The position numbers were made by a program, and so were the translations under genes. Below are positions 7,197 through 15,341 of a stretch of 37,666 nt of DNA, piece by piece. How positions within the stretch are numbered: the first letter of the stretch is position 1; the number at the start of each line of letters is the position of its first letter. Source of the stretch: an uncultured Desulfobulbaceae bacterium (lineage in GTDB: Bacteria; Desulfobacterota; Desulfobulbia; Desulfobulbales; Desulfocapsaceae); assembly GCA_947311315.1 (NCBI GenBank), contig CAMZKN010000020.1, positions 1 to 37,666 on the forward strand, given 5' to 3'. The notes beneath the pieces were generated by a model. That model worked only from the letters and a program-made list of their open reading frames with translations. It had not been told where the DNA came from and did no database searches.

Positions 7197-8147
7197 TTAT
7201 GTCTCAAAGAGCCGATCCACTGCCCTGAGGTAATTTTGAGTTGATCTGCATTTAAGTATTTTTTTCAGTCCCTTTTCCTGTCCGGGAAAGGACGCAATAA
7301 GATAGAGCCAGAGGTGTTTGAAACGGCCGAGGAGGTGTCCGGGGCCGGCAAGTCGCTTTTGGTATCTGCGGTACAGGTGTTCATGAAAAGCCAGTAATCT
7401 CTCTTTTCTTTTCTCTTCACTCTGTAAAGGCAATCCTTTTATTGTCTCGGCGAGAAAAGGATTGCCGATACCGCCTCTACCAAGCATCCAGCGCTGAATC
7501 GTTGGAAAACGCAAGGCAAGCATTGTAAAAGATTCAATGTCATTTATGTCGCCATTATACACCAGGGTATGGTCGGTGAGGGGCTGACAAGCTGCAAATC
7601 CTTCGGTATCAGTTGTGCCTTTGTACAATTGTTTGCCAAGACGCGCGTGAATGATGATTTCTTTGAGTCGAAAATGGTGAAGTTCCGGCAAAAGTGTTCT
7701 GAGTTCCGATGTGTCGTTGAAACCCAGTCGTGTTTTTATGGAAAGTTCAATGTCCAGGTCTTTGGTGATTGTTGAGAGAATATCGAGTATTATTTCAGGA
7801 TAGGGCAGTAACCCGGAACCTCTTTTCTTGCGAGTTACCATTGGGGCGGGGCAGCCGATATTCCAGTTGATGTGTGTATAACCAAGCTTGGTCAGTCTGC
7901 CCGCCAAAACGAGGAAATCCTGCGGGTTGGTGTGGAGTAACTGGGGCACGAGAGGGCGGCCGCCGTTGTTTTCAGGGAGCACGTCCACAAGCATTTTATC
8001 GCTATAAAGTGCTTGTCTTTGTGGATTGATAAAGGGTGCCACTGCAGCGTCGAAACCACTGAAATGTTCATAAAAAGTCTCCCTGAAGAGTGCATCGGTG
8101 AGACCACGTATTGGCGCCAGATAGAGGTATGGTTGCTTGTCAGTCAT
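7197..8147 (-). CDS. tRNA-dihydrouridine synthase family protein
   Basis: An FMN-dependent reductase that converts uridine to dihydrouridine in tRNA D- or anticodon-adjacent loops. The family opening APIRGLTDALFR lies near the N-terminus. NWNIGCPAPMVTRKKRG carries the catalytic Cys of the NxGCP motif. SIKTRLGF, VYNGDI and MLGRGGIGNPF mark the flavin-binding barrel. I start at ATG 8147 (MTDKQPYLYLAP) because the longer frame to 8249 adds a 34-residue low-complexity N-terminus that has no match in the family. The protein is about 316 residues. Several motifs deviate mildly from DusA/B/C, so the target position is not assigned. It is divergent from cca and convergent with the PP-loop gene 16 bp away. 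Confidence 0.88.
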   Translation of the reverse strand: MTDKQPYLYLAPIRGLTDALFRETFYEHFSGFDAAVAPFINPQRQALYSDKMLVDVLPENNGGRPLVPQLLHTNPQDFLVLAGRLTKLGYTHINWNIGCPAPMVTRKKRGSGLLPYPEIILDILSTITKDLDIELSIKTRLGFNDTSELRTLLPELHHFRLKEIIIHARLGKQLYKGTTDTEGFAACQPLTDHTLVYNGDINDIESFTMLALRFPTIQRWMLGRGGIGNPFLAETIKGLPLQSEEKRKERLLAFHEHLYRRYQKRLAGPGHLLGRFKHLWLYLIASFPGQEKGLKKILKCRSTQNYLRAVDRLFET

Positions 8148-8280
8148 AGGCTGTTTTGCTGCAGGTGGATGATGTGCTGTTTTTCTGGTTGTGGTATAAT
8201 GGTTATTAAGGCGTTTATACGCATTGTCGGGGGGGGCCTGATTCTGCACGTTGGTTGAAGTATAAGAAAAAGTTAAGGAA

Positions 8281-9783
8281 ATGAAAAGAGCACATTCTCT
8301 AAAAGCTGAAAAAATAGAGCAGCTTAAAAAAAACTATCCTGGGAACCTCTTTCCCGCACTTGTGGAAATAGCGGAAACATACGACGGACATCTGTATCTG
8401 GTGGGTGGATCCGTTCGCGACTGCCTCCTTGGTGTGCATTCAAATGATCTGGATATTGCCGTACCCCATAGCGCGATTGATTGTGCAAAAACAATTATAC
8501 GAAAACTGAGCTGTGGTACTTTTGTTGATATAAGCGGCCCGGATGATGAGGGAGGGCGTGTCGTTGTAGCGGGTGTGCAGGTAGATGTTGCTGAGTACAG
8601 AGGTGGGGCTCAGAATATCTGTGAAGATCTGCGATATCGTGATTTCAGCTGTAACGCCATGGCTATCCCTGTGCAGCAGTTGGCAGGGGAGCATCTTTCT
8701 CTCGAGCTGATCGACCCGATGTCCGGTTTGGAGGATCTGGAAAATGGCGTGGTTAAGCACTGCCCTGGAGCCTTTACTTCCGACCCTGTGAGGATGCTGC
8801 GGGGATATAGACTTTGTGCAGTGTTTGGTTTTACTATGGATGATGCAACCACCAGCGCTGTTGAGCAACATGCGCCATTGATTAATAACGTTGCTGTTGA
8901 GCGAATTGGTAGTGAAATGAAGTATATTTTTGAATCGCCCCGAACAACTCAAACAATCAGGGCAATGGGTGCAACTGGCCTCTTGGGTGCATTGCTGCCC
9001 GAACTGTACGCAGGTGATGGGGTTGAACAACCTGGGTTTCATCACCTGGATGTGTTGGGGCACTGTTTCCTGACTCTTGAGATGATGGAAAAAATTAGTG
9101 CTGATCCGGCCAGTTTTTTTCATGGTGATGCTGTTGCAGCTATTGAACAATATCTCAGCAGAGAAGGTGTCGTGCGATGTTTGAAATGGGCGGCATTGAT
9201 GCACGATATCGGCAAACCGGAAACAAAAAAGATTAGAGAAGACAAGGGAGGGCGGGCGACTTTTTATAATCACGACGAAGTGGGAGTGGCCATTTTTAAT
9301 CGCCTTGCCGAAAGATTGCGATGGAGCAGAGCTGATACGAGGTTGACGGGGGCGTTGATCGGTATGCATATGCACCCCTTTCATCTTTGTAATGTACAGC
9401 GTGAAGAACCGCTTTCAAAAAGAGCAGCATTAAAATTGTGTCATCGGGCAGGCGGAGATCTTCTCGGCCTGTTTCTTCTTGCCATGTCAGATAGTCTTGC
9501 GGGCAGTGGCGAGATGAAGCCTGAGGGGATGGAAGAAGAGCTGGAAGTACTTTTGCATACAGTTTTACGTATTTATGAAGAAAATATTAAGCCGGTTCTC
9601 TCGAGCCCTCGTCTTTTGACCGGTGGTGATCTTATTGCAGAATTTGGAATTGAACCAGGCCCGCTGTTTTCCGTACTGTTAAGTGAGTTGGAAATTGCAC
9701 AGGTTGAGGGCATAGTTGTAGATAGGGAGTCGGCTCTATCCTGGGTTAAAATGTTTATGGAAGAAAATCAGACGGGTGATTGA
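8281..9783 (+). CDS. cca: CCA tRNA nucleotidyltransferase / poly(A) polymerase family with HD domain
   Basis: A class II nucleotidyltransferase that repairs or adds CCA at tRNA 3' ends. The GGSVRD signature is at 42-47 and the catalytic DLD at 56-58. A further acidic VDVAEYR lies at 101-107 and the DLRYRDFSCNAMAI motif at 116-129. The RNA-binding head follows (SDPVRMLRGYR, 168-177). Residues about 300-380 contain an HD phosphohydrolase domain (MHDIGKPETKK with His308/Asp309; NHDEVG at 330-335), as in E. coli Cca-type proteins. At 500 residues it is somewhat longer than most. CCA-adding versus A-adding or poly(A) polymerase specificity is not resolvable here. The window's tRNA-Arg already encodes CCA, so a repair role is reasonable. 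Confidence 0.9.
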   Translation: MKRAHSLKAEKIEQLKKNYPGNLFPALVEIAETYDGHLYLVGGSVRDCLLGVHSNDLDIAVPHSAIDCAKTIIRKLSCGTFVDISGPDDEGGRVVVAGVQVDVAEYRGGAQNICEDLRYRDFSCNAMAIPVQQLAGEHLSLELIDPMSGLEDLENGVVKHCPGAFTSDPVRMLRGYRLCAVFGFTMDDATTSAVEQHAPLINNVAVERIGSEMKYIFESPRTTQTIRAMGATGLLGALLPELYAGDGVEQPGFHHLDVLGHCFLTLEMMEKISADPASFFHGDAVAAIEQYLSREGVVRCLKWAALMHDIGKPETKKIREDKGGRATFYNHDEVGVAIFNRLAERLRWSRADTRLTGALIGMHMHPFHLCNVQREEPLSKRAALKLCHRAGGDLLGLFLLAMSDSLAGSGEMKPEGMEEELEVLLHTVLRIYEENIKPVLSSPRLLTGGDLIAEFGIEPGPLFSVLLSELEIAQVEGIVVDRESALSWVKMFMEENQTGD

Positions 9784-9856
9784 CCAAAGAGCCTTGTTTA
9801 ATGGAAAGAGAGCTGCAACTATTCAGCTTGTCAAAGAAGTACAAATGGACTAAAAC

Positions 9857-10471
9857 GTGCGTAAAATAAACGATTTTTATTCAAGGAAGGCGAAAAAGGA
9901 GAAATATCCGGCGCGTTCCATATATAAACTTGAGGAAGTACAGCAAAAGTATAAGTTCCTGCGACGTGGAAATAGCGTGCTTGATCTTGGTTGCTATCCT
10001 GGTAGCTGGTCGCTGTATGCCTCTGAGGTAGTTGGGCCAAAAGGTATTGTGGTCGGGGTTGACCTGCAGCAGGCGGACCAAACAGCCCGGCCTGACGGGG
10101 CACCAATCCATTGGCTGTGCCAGGATATAATGGAGCCGGAACTTCTACCATTGGTGCGAAAATTTCGTCCGGCATTTAAAGTGATTGTGTCTGACCTGGC
10201 GCCTAATACCACAGGAAACAGATGGGTTGATTCCCAAAGATCACTGGAATTGGTTCGAAAAACACTGGCGCTTGCAGAACAACTTTTGCTGGATAAAGGA
10301 CACTATATCTGCAAGGTTTTTCAGGGAGAGGATTTTCCGGAGTTTGTCTCTCAGGTTAAAGCCAGGTTTGGTATGGCAAAAGTACTTAAGCCCCAGAGTT
10401 CACGTATTGAAAGCAGGGAAGTTTTTGTTTTGGGAATGGATTATAAAAAACCCGTTTCTAAGAAGAAATGA
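9857..10471 (+). CDS. rlmE: 23S rRNA 2'-O-methyltransferase RlmE (FtsJ/RrmJ)
   Basis: Transfers a methyl group from SAM to the 2'-O of U2552 in 23S rRNA during late 50S assembly. The 204-residue protein has the SAM-binding motif VLDLGCYPGSWS (41-52). The catalytic K-D-K-E set appears as Lys24 (RSIYKLEE), Asp113 (SDLAPNTTG), Lys153 (KVFQGED) and a Glu in the C-terminal SRIESREVFVLG. It starts at GTG 9857; the nearby ATG at 9845 runs straight into a stop. No strong ribosome-binding site is visible. A palindromic element begins three bases after its stop. Confidence 0.95.
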   Translation: MRKINDFYSRKAKKEKYPARSIYKLEEVQQKYKFLRRGNSVLDLGCYPGSWSLYASEVVGPKGIVVGVDLQQADQTARPDGAPIHWLCQDIMEPELLPLVRKFRPAFKVIVSDLAPNTTGNRWVDSQRSLELVRKTLALAEQLLLDKGHYICKVFQGEDFPEFVSQVKARFGMAKVLKPQSSRIESREVFVLGMDYKKPVSKKK

Positions 10472-10473
10472 GA

Positions 10474-10634
10474 GTAACTATTCAGCATACGGCAAAAAAG
10501 ATCGTAAAAGCACGATATTTATGACACCGCTTCGCTGTTGTTCATCAGTGCCTTACATGTCCATAAGCACTCCGGTCTGACCTGTATGCTGGGCGGAGTG
10601 ATCGTGGGCAGGTGAGGCACTGATGAACAGTTAC
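10474..10634. repeat. Palindromic MITE/REP-like intergenic element
   Basis: The 161-bp block fills most of the rlmE-yebC gap. Its ends are imperfect inverted repeats: GTAACTATTCAGCA at the left and, reading inward from the right, GTAACTGTTCATCA (12 of 14 identical). Inside lies a second inverted repeat, 10538-10556 against 10612-10630, matching at 17 of 19 positions, with a CACTCCG/CGGAGTG pair near its centre. There is no open reading frame of note. This could be a non-autonomous mobile element or a strong RNA hairpin that attenuates yebC transcription. A structurally similar element lies between mraY and murD. Confidence 0.65.
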
Positions 10635-10662
10635 CAAATGATAAACGAAAAATAGGTGTGTT

Positions 10663-11412
10663 ATGTCAGGACATTCAAAATGGTCAACAATTAAAAGAAA
10701 AAAAGGTGCCAATGACGCAAAGCGTGGCAAAATTTTCACCCGGCTGATTAAGGAAATTACCGTGGCAGCACGATCGGGCGGAGGCGATCCTGAAGGTAAT
10801 CCACGTCTACGTTCGGCAATTTCCAATGCCAAGTCTGAAAATATGCCAAAGGACAATATTGCCAGGGCAGTCAAGAAAGGAACCGGAGAAATTGCCGGTG
10901 AGGTCTATGATGAGATCATGTATGAAGGCTATGGGCCCGGCGGTGTTGCTGTCCTCGTTGAGTGTTTAACGGATAACCGCAATAGAACGGTTGCTGATGT
11001 GCGTCACTATTTTGCCAAAAGTAATGGTAATCTTGGTGAGTCCGGTTGTGTCTCCTGGATGTTTGACAAAAAAGGTCTTATTCAGGTTGATAAAGAAGGA
11101 GTCAGTGAAGATGAGCTGATGGATCAGGCCCTCGAGGCGGGAGCGGAAGATGTTGTTGACGAGGAAACGGAATTTCATGTTCTCACCGCCGCTGAAGAAT
11201 TTGACGATGTTCGCAGTGCGCTCGAAGAAGCTGGAGTAACCTTTCTGGAAGCTTCGGTAACGATGATCCCCCAGAATACCGTTGAAGTGACGGATGAAAA
11301 AATTGCCCGTTCTCTTATAAAACTGATGGATAGTCTAGAAGACCATGATGATGTACAGAATGTTTCGGCGAATTTTGATATTGATGATGCACTTATGGAG
11401 CAATTATCCTGA
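10663..11412 (+). CDS. yebC: YebC/PmpR family protein
   Basis: The 249-residue protein matches the family from its first residues ([23 protein letters not shown]) to its acidic C-terminal domains. Members are cytoplasmic proteins described either as DNA-binding regulators or as ribosome-associated factors that help translate difficult motifs; sequence alone does not decide which. It sits directly before ruvC (15 bp), an arrangement seen in many bacteria. The [21 protein letters not shown] segment (about 93-113) is characteristic. A weak AGGTGTGTT sequence precedes the ATG. Confidence 0.96.
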   Translation: MSGHSKWSTIKRKKGANDAKRGKIFTRLIKEITVAARSGGGDPEGNPRLRSAISNAKSENMPKDNIARAVKKGTGEIAGEVYDEIMYEGYGPGGVAVLVECLTDNRNRTVADVRHYFAKSNGNLGESGCVSWMFDKKGLIQVDKEGVSEDELMDQALEAGAEDVVDEETEFHVLTAAEEFDDVRSALEEAGVTFLEASVTMIPQNTVEVTDEKIARSLIKLMDSLEDHDDVQNVSANFDIDDALMEQLS

Positions 11413-11427
11413 TACATCGGTACGTTC

Positions 11428-11910
11428 GTGAGAATTTTAGGTATTGATCCGGGCAGCAGAATAACCGGATATGGCATTATAGATGAGAGTGCCGGGAAAT
11501 TGCAATTTGTTGCCTGTGGGGTTATCCGGACAACACCTGATTACCCCTTTTCCCATAGGGTGAATGAAATTTTCGATGGTATTAATGAAGTCATTCATAT
11601 TCACGAACCTGTTGTGGCGGCCGTAGAAGATCTGTTTTTAGCTGCCAACCCCCGTTCAGCATTGAAGCTTGGTCAGGCTCGGGGGGCAGCTGTCGTAGCC
11701 GCCACCCAAAATGGCCTTGCAACCCATGACTATTCTCCCCGAACAGTTAAACAGGCGGTAGCCGGTTATGGTCAGGCCGAAAAAGAGCAGGTGCAGCACA
11801 TGGTCAAAGTTTTACTCGCATTGTCAGGTTCACCGAGTTCTGACGCAGCTGATGCTCTTGCTGTAGCTATATGTCATGCCAATCAGTTTCAAATTATTAC
11901 TTCTAGTTAA
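11428..11910 (+). CDS. ruvC: Holliday junction endonuclease RuvC
   Basis: Resolves Holliday junctions made during recombination and fork repair, as a dimer with RuvAB. The 160-residue length is usual. Catalytic acids are present: Asp7 (GIDPGSR), Glu67 (AVEDLF), Asp139 and Asp142 (SSDAADALAVAICH). The start is GTG at 11428, since the mature motif begins at residue 3. It is followed six bases later by ruvA, and ruvA overlaps ruvB, so the three are one transcription unit with yebC upstream and panB downstream. Confidence 0.97.
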   Translation: MRILGIDPGSRITGYGIIDESAGKLQFVACGVIRTTPDYPFSHRVNEIFDGINEVIHIHEPVVAAVEDLFLAANPRSALKLGQARGAAVVAATQNGLATHDYSPRTVKQAVAGYGQAEKEQVQHMVKVLLALSGSPSSDAADALAVAICHANQFQIITSS

Positions 11911-11916
11911 GGGAAT

Positions 11917-12540
11917 ATGATAGCAACATTAACAGGAAAAGTGTTGTCCAAAGGGATGGATAAGGCGGTGGTGGATGTGGCCGGTGTCGGCTATGAAGTT
12001 TTCCTCTCAACCGATGGTGTTGTCCGAATGGTTGAGAGGGGTGAGGATGTTTTTTTGTACATTCATACGAATGTTCGGGAGGATGCCATTACTTTGTACG
12101 GCTTTCTCGAGGAACAGGAAAAAGAGCTTTTTCTTACCCTTAAAACCGTATCCGGAATTGGTCCTAAACTCGCGCTTTCCATGCTTTCCGGCATGAGTGT
12201 AGGCGAAATCTGCCAGGCGATTATCAATGGAGATATAAAACGACTCACCACCCTGCAGGGGGTTGGCAAAAAAACAGCAGAACGTATCTGTGTCGATCTT
12301 AAAGAGAAGGTGGCCCACCTCAGTTTTGATGCAGCGTCTGCGTCTGGCACTAACGTTTCCCCGATGGTCACACCCGGTTCGGTGGCCAGTGATACTCTTT
12401 CTGCTCTTACAAATCTTGGATACCCTGACCAGATTGCCCGAAATGCTCTGGGAACGGTTAAAAAAGAAATGGGCGAATTACTTTATAACGAATTGAGCCT
12501 TGAAGAGCTTATTCGAAATGCCTTAAGGATACTGGCATGA
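11917..12540 (+). CDS. ruvA: Holliday junction branch migration protein RuvA
   Basis: Binds four-way junctions as a tetramer and loads the RuvB motor. The 207-residue protein shows an N-terminal OB-fold ([10 protein letters not shown]...VGYEVFLS), the tandem helix-hairpin-helix DNA-binding motifs in the middle ([13 protein letters not shown] and [12 protein letters not shown]), and after a flexible linker the RuvB-binding domain III ([11 protein letters not shown]...). The stop overlaps the ruvB start by four bases (ATGA). Confidence 0.97.
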   Translation: MIATLTGKVLSKGMDKAVVDVAGVGYEVFLSTDGVVRMVERGEDVFLYIHTNVREDAITLYGFLEEQEKELFLTLKTVSGIGPKLALSMLSGMSVGEICQAIINGDIKRLTTLQGVGKKTAERICVDLKEKVAHLSFDAASASGTNVSPMVTPGSVASDTLSALTNLGYPDQIARNALGTVKKEMGELLYNELSLEELIRNALRILA

Positions 12541-13592
12541 ATATCGAAGAAGATATAGGTGTTGACAGCCGCCTCGTCTCTCCTGATCGCGATCCTGTAG
12601 AACCTATAAGTGATACTTCGCTGCGGCCGCGTCGGTTGGTTGAATATATTGGCCAGGAACAGGTGAAAAACAGTCTTTCTATTTTTATTCAGGCGGCCAG
12701 GGGCAGGGGAGAGCCTTTGGATCATGTCTTGTTTCACGGTTTTCCCGGCCTTGGCAAGACAACACTTTCTTATATTATTGCCAATGAGATGGGGGCCGGA
12801 TTTAAGGCAACTTCAGGGCCTGTTATCGAAAAGCAGGGTGACCTTGCTGCGATATTGACCAGTTTACAGGAGGGGGATGTCCTCTTTATTGATGAAATTC
12901 ACAGATTGAACCATACCGTTGAAGAGATCTTATACCCGGCAATGGAAGATTTTCAGATCGACCTTATTATTGGTCAGGGGCCGGGGGCGAGATCTGTGAA
13001 GATGGATCTGCCGAAATTTACTCTTGTTGGTGCAACAACGCGAACAGGTCTTCTCACTCCTCCATTGCGGGATCGTTTTGGTGTTGTATTACGGCTTGAT
13101 TTCTATTCTCCTGAAGAGCTTGTTACGATTGTTCAACGGTCTGGTAGAATTCTTGGTATGAATATTGATAATTCCGGGGCTCTGGAGCTTGGTCGGCGCT
13201 CGAGGGGTACTCCGAGGATTGCCAACAGACTGTTGAGGAGAGTGCGGGATTTTGCAGAAGTTGGTGGCCATACTGTGGTCGATACCGAGGTGGCAAATAA
13301 AGCGCTTATTCTTTTAGGGGTCGATCAGTTTGGTCTCGATGAGATGGATAGAAGAATTATGTTGACCATTATTGATAAATTCCAGGGTGGGCCGATTGGT
13401 CTCGACACTCTGGCAACAGTAGTTTGTGAGGAAAAAAACACGCTTGAAGATGTTTATGAACCGTTCCTGATTCAGTCGGGTTTTTTGCAGAGGACGCCCC
13501 GGGGGCGAGTTGCAACTGTTGGTGCGTATGAACATTTTCAAAAAAAAATTCCCCGACAGATTACCATGCAACAATCTCTTTTTGATGAATAA
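12537..13592 (+). CDS. ruvB: Holliday junction branch migration ATPase RuvB
   Basis: An AAA+ hexameric motor that drives branch migration. The 351-residue protein has Walker A GFPGLGKT (68-75), Walker [11 protein letters not shown], sensor [21 protein letters not shown] with the arginine finger region, and the C-terminal winged-helix domain ending RTPRGRVAT. The second Walker A residue is Phe where many RuvB proteins have Pro (GPPGLGKTT); the Gly/Lys/Thr core is intact, so ATPase function is expected. The N-terminus (about 20 residues before [13 protein letters not shown]) is variable in the family. Confidence 0.97.
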   Translation: MNIEEDIGVDSRLVSPDRDPVEPISDTSLRPRRLVEYIGQEQVKNSLSIFIQAARGRGEPLDHVLFHGFPGLGKTTLSYIIANEMGAGFKATSGPVIEKQGDLAAILTSLQEGDVLFIDEIHRLNHTVEEILYPAMEDFQIDLIIGQGPGARSVKMDLPKFTLVGATTRTGLLTPPLRDRFGVVLRLDFYSPEELVTIVQRSGRILGMNIDNSGALELGRRSRGTPRIANRLLRRVRDFAEVGGHTVVDTEVANKALILLGVDQFGLDEMDRRIMLTIIDKFQGGPIGLDTLATVVCEEKNTLEDVYEPFLIQSGFLQRTPRGRVATVGAYEHFQKKIPRQITMQQSLFDE

Positions 13593-13604
13593 AAAGGTGA
13601 ATAC

Positions 13605-14435
13605 ATGAGGAAAACACTGGCCGAGATTAAAGCGATGAAAGCGCAGGGGAAAAAGATTTCCATGCTCACAGCTTATGACGCCTCAATGTCGCGTATGTTG
13701 AGCAGTTGTGATGTGGATGTCCTGCTTGTTGGAGATTCTCTTGGTATGGTGATGCTCGGTTACGATTCCACCGTACCGGTGACAATGGATGAGATGCTCC
13801 ATCATGCAAAAGCGGTTCGCCGTGGTGCTCCTGAAGCGTTTATTCTCGGTGATATGCCTTTTGGTGCCTACCATACCGGCAGGAGTGACGCCATTGCCAA
13901 TGGGGTTCGTTTTTTAAAAGAGGGCGGTTGCGATGGAGTAAAACTCGAAGGTGGCGTGGAAATGTGCGGCGTTGTGCGGGCCATGGTCGATGTGGGTGTT
14001 CCGGTTATGGGTCACATAGGCCTTACTCCCCAGACGGCCAGCCAGCTCGGCGGATATAAAGTGCAGGGTAAGGGGCTTGATGACGCTCGCAAACTTCTTG
14101 TGGAGGCAAGGGCGCTGGAAGAAGCTGGAGCCTTTGGTCTACTGATTGAATGTATTCCTGATAAACTGGCTCAGGTTATCACAGAAACAATAAACATTCC
14201 AACCGTCGGCATTGGTGCAGGGATTCACTGCGATGGACAGGTACTGGTGACCCACGATCTACTCGGGATGTTTGATAAATTCACACCAAAGTTTGTAAAA
14301 AAATACGCCGATCTTTCACTCGGCATCAAGCAGGGTGTTCAGCAGTTTGCTTCTGAGGTAAAGGAAGGAAGCTACCCGGCAATCGAACATAGTTTTACAA
14401 GTGAAGTTGATTACCGTGATCTACTGAACGAATAA
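13605..14435 (+). CDS. panB: 3-methyl-2-oxobutanoate hydroxymethyltransferase (ketopantoate hydroxymethyltransferase)
   Basis: First committed step of pantothenate/CoA synthesis: transfers a hydroxymethyl group from methylene-tetrahydrofolate to 2-ketoisovalerate. The 276-residue TIM-barrel protein matches PanB throughout: SMLTAYDASMSRML, LLVGDSLGMVMLGYDSTVPV (metal and substrate loop), GDMPFGAYH, VKLEGG, GHIGLTPQ and IGIGAG-like VGIGAGIHCDGQVLV. It follows ruvB by 12 bp and is closed by a terminator, so it is probably cotranscribed with the ruv genes. panC and panD are not nearby. Confidence 0.97.
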   Translation: MRKTLAEIKAMKAQGKKISMLTAYDASMSRMLSSCDVDVLLVGDSLGMVMLGYDSTVPVTMDEMLHHAKAVRRGAPEAFILGDMPFGAYHTGRSDAIANGVRFLKEGGCDGVKLEGGVEMCGVVRAMVDVGVPVMGHIGLTPQTASQLGGYKVQGKGLDDARKLLVEARALEEAGAFGLLIECIPDKLAQVITETINIPTVGIGAGIHCDGQVLVTHDLLGMFDKFTPKFVKKYADLSLGIKQGVQQFASEVKEGSYPAIEHSFTSEVDYRDLLNE

Positions 14436-14474
14436 TCTCCGCATTTTCAATTCCAGTACCGGGAACGTTGTAAA

Positions 14475-14507
14475 AGGGCAATCGAATGTATTTCGATTAC
14501 CCTTTTT
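14475..14507 (+). terminator. Rho-independent terminator after panB
   Basis: AGGGCAATCGAA and TTCGATTACCCT form a 12-bp stem with one mismatch and a five-base loop, followed by TTTT. It separates the yebC-ruv-panB unit from the dcw cluster. Confidence 0.85.
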
Positions 14508-14510
14508 GTG

Positions 14511-14786
14511 TTATTGCTATTGGAATCCTTTCTGTTTTTTTCTTACCACTTTACACCACCCGCTATTTTTTTTGAAAATCAAGTGCTTGAGCAATTTTCA
14601 TATTGAACGTATTGAAAATACACTATTACTTCTGTTTTCTGGGGAAGTAGTTTGTTGGGTGCCCTGGTCATGTTTTTTGTGACATCTTCTACATATGGTG
14701 TGTCTGTGGCTTCGTTGATACTTCATGTTGTGTTGTTTGTGATTCGTATGCCTTCGTTATCGTATTGAAGTTTGGTAACTTTTTGC
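14511..14786. other. T-rich intergenic region with distal inverted MraZ-type box pair
   Basis: No gene is visible in these ~275 bases. The one clear structure is CCACTTTACACCAC at 14546-14559, the exact reverse complement of GTGGTGTAAAGTGG at 14825-14838 inside the MraZ box array. On the minus strand it reads as two boxes in the same 10-bp register. It could be a remote operator allowing looping, or part of an inverted-repeat element; see findings. Confidence 0.6.
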
Positions 14787-14814
14787 TTGACATATCGTTG
14801 GTATTTGAGATAAA
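14787..14814 (+). promoter_or_regulatory. Sigma-70-type promoter of the dcw cluster
   Basis: A perfect -35 TTGACA (14787-14792), a 16-bp spacer and GATAAA (14809-14814) as the -10 element (4 of 6 matches). Transcription would start near 14821, exactly where the MraZ-type boxes begin, so bound MraZ would block initiation or early elongation. Confidence 0.65.
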
Positions 14815-14820
14815 AGGAAG

Positions 14821-14880
14821 TCTAGTGGTGTAAAGTGGGGAGTAGGGGAGGATGAGGGTTTAAAGTAGGTTGTGGGGGAG
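14821..14880 (+). promoter_or_regulatory. MraZ-type operator: six boxes in 10-bp register
   Basis: Splitting the 60 bases into tens gives boxes at the last six positions of each unit: GTGGTG, GTGGGG, GGGGAG, AGGGTT, GTAGGT and GGGGAG. MraZ proteins are known to bind direct repeats of TGGG-like boxes at 10-bp spacing upstream of their own gene. Here there are up to six units rather than the three reported in E. coli; units 4 and 5 are degenerate. The sixth unit also provides the GGGGAGG ribosome-binding site of mraZ, so repression could act on both transcription and the initiation region. Confidence 0.75.
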
Positions 14881-14885
14881 GTTCA

Positions 14886-15341
14886 GTGATCCAAAGTAGA
14901 TTCCGGAGCAGAACAGAGCACACATTGGATGCGAAGGGGAGATTGAATTTCCCCAGCCGTTTCCGTGAAGTGCTTCGTCAAAATGGCTCGGAAGTACTGA
15001 TGATCGCTCCCTGGAACAGTCATCTTCGTGCGTATCCCGTGGCAGAATGGGAAGCATTGGAAACCAAACTGCTGACCCAGGGCGGAGAACAACCTGGAAT
15101 CGCCAGTTTTGTTCGTTACGTTGTTGGTGGTGTTGCTGAATGTAATCTTGATAAACAGGGACGAATATTGCTGCCAGCTGATTTACGGTCAGATGCTGGC
15201 CTGACAAAAGAAGTGATTCTTACGGGTATGCTTGACTGGGTGGAAATATGGGATAAAGAAGCTTCACTTGCCGAGATACAAACGACTCGTGGGAATTTTG
15301 AAAGCCACAATGCAAGCCTTGCCAAGTTGGGGATTTTGTAG
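14886..15341 (+). CDS. mraZ: Transcriptional regulator MraZ
   Basis: The conserved first gene of dcw clusters, an AbrB/SpoVT-fold DNA-binding protein that forms ring oligomers and represses its own operon. The 151-residue protein has the two duplicated motifs [14 protein letters not shown] (about 14-27) and [13 protein letters not shown] (about 92-104). The GTG start at 14886 follows GGGGAGG by a few bases and gives the expected N-terminus. The last base of its stop codon is the first base of the rsmH GTG, so the two are translationally coupled. A strong multi-box operator lies immediately upstream. Confidence 0.96.
   Translation: MIQSRFRSRTEHTLDAKGRLNFPSRFREVLRQNGSEVLMIAPWNSHLRAYPVAEWEALETKLLTQGGEQPGIASFVRYVVGGVAECNLDKQGRILLPADLRSDAGLTKEVILTGMLDWVEIWDKEASLAEIQTTRGNFESHNASLAKLGIL

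Noticed and set aside
8148-8249. Longer N-terminus for the dihydrouridine synthase
   Set aside because: The extra 34 residues are Pro/Thr/His-rich, unlike the family, and overlap the likely divergent promoter region.
8440-9384. A 314-codon open frame on the minus strand
   Set aside because: It lies wholly antisense to the well-supported cca gene, has no ribosome-binding site or recognisable domain, and its composition is that of a shadow frame.
9817-10486. AACTATTCAGC direct repeats flanking rlmE as a transposon signature
   Set aside because: An 11-nt repeat is expected by chance at this scale; kept only as a side note to the palindromic elements.
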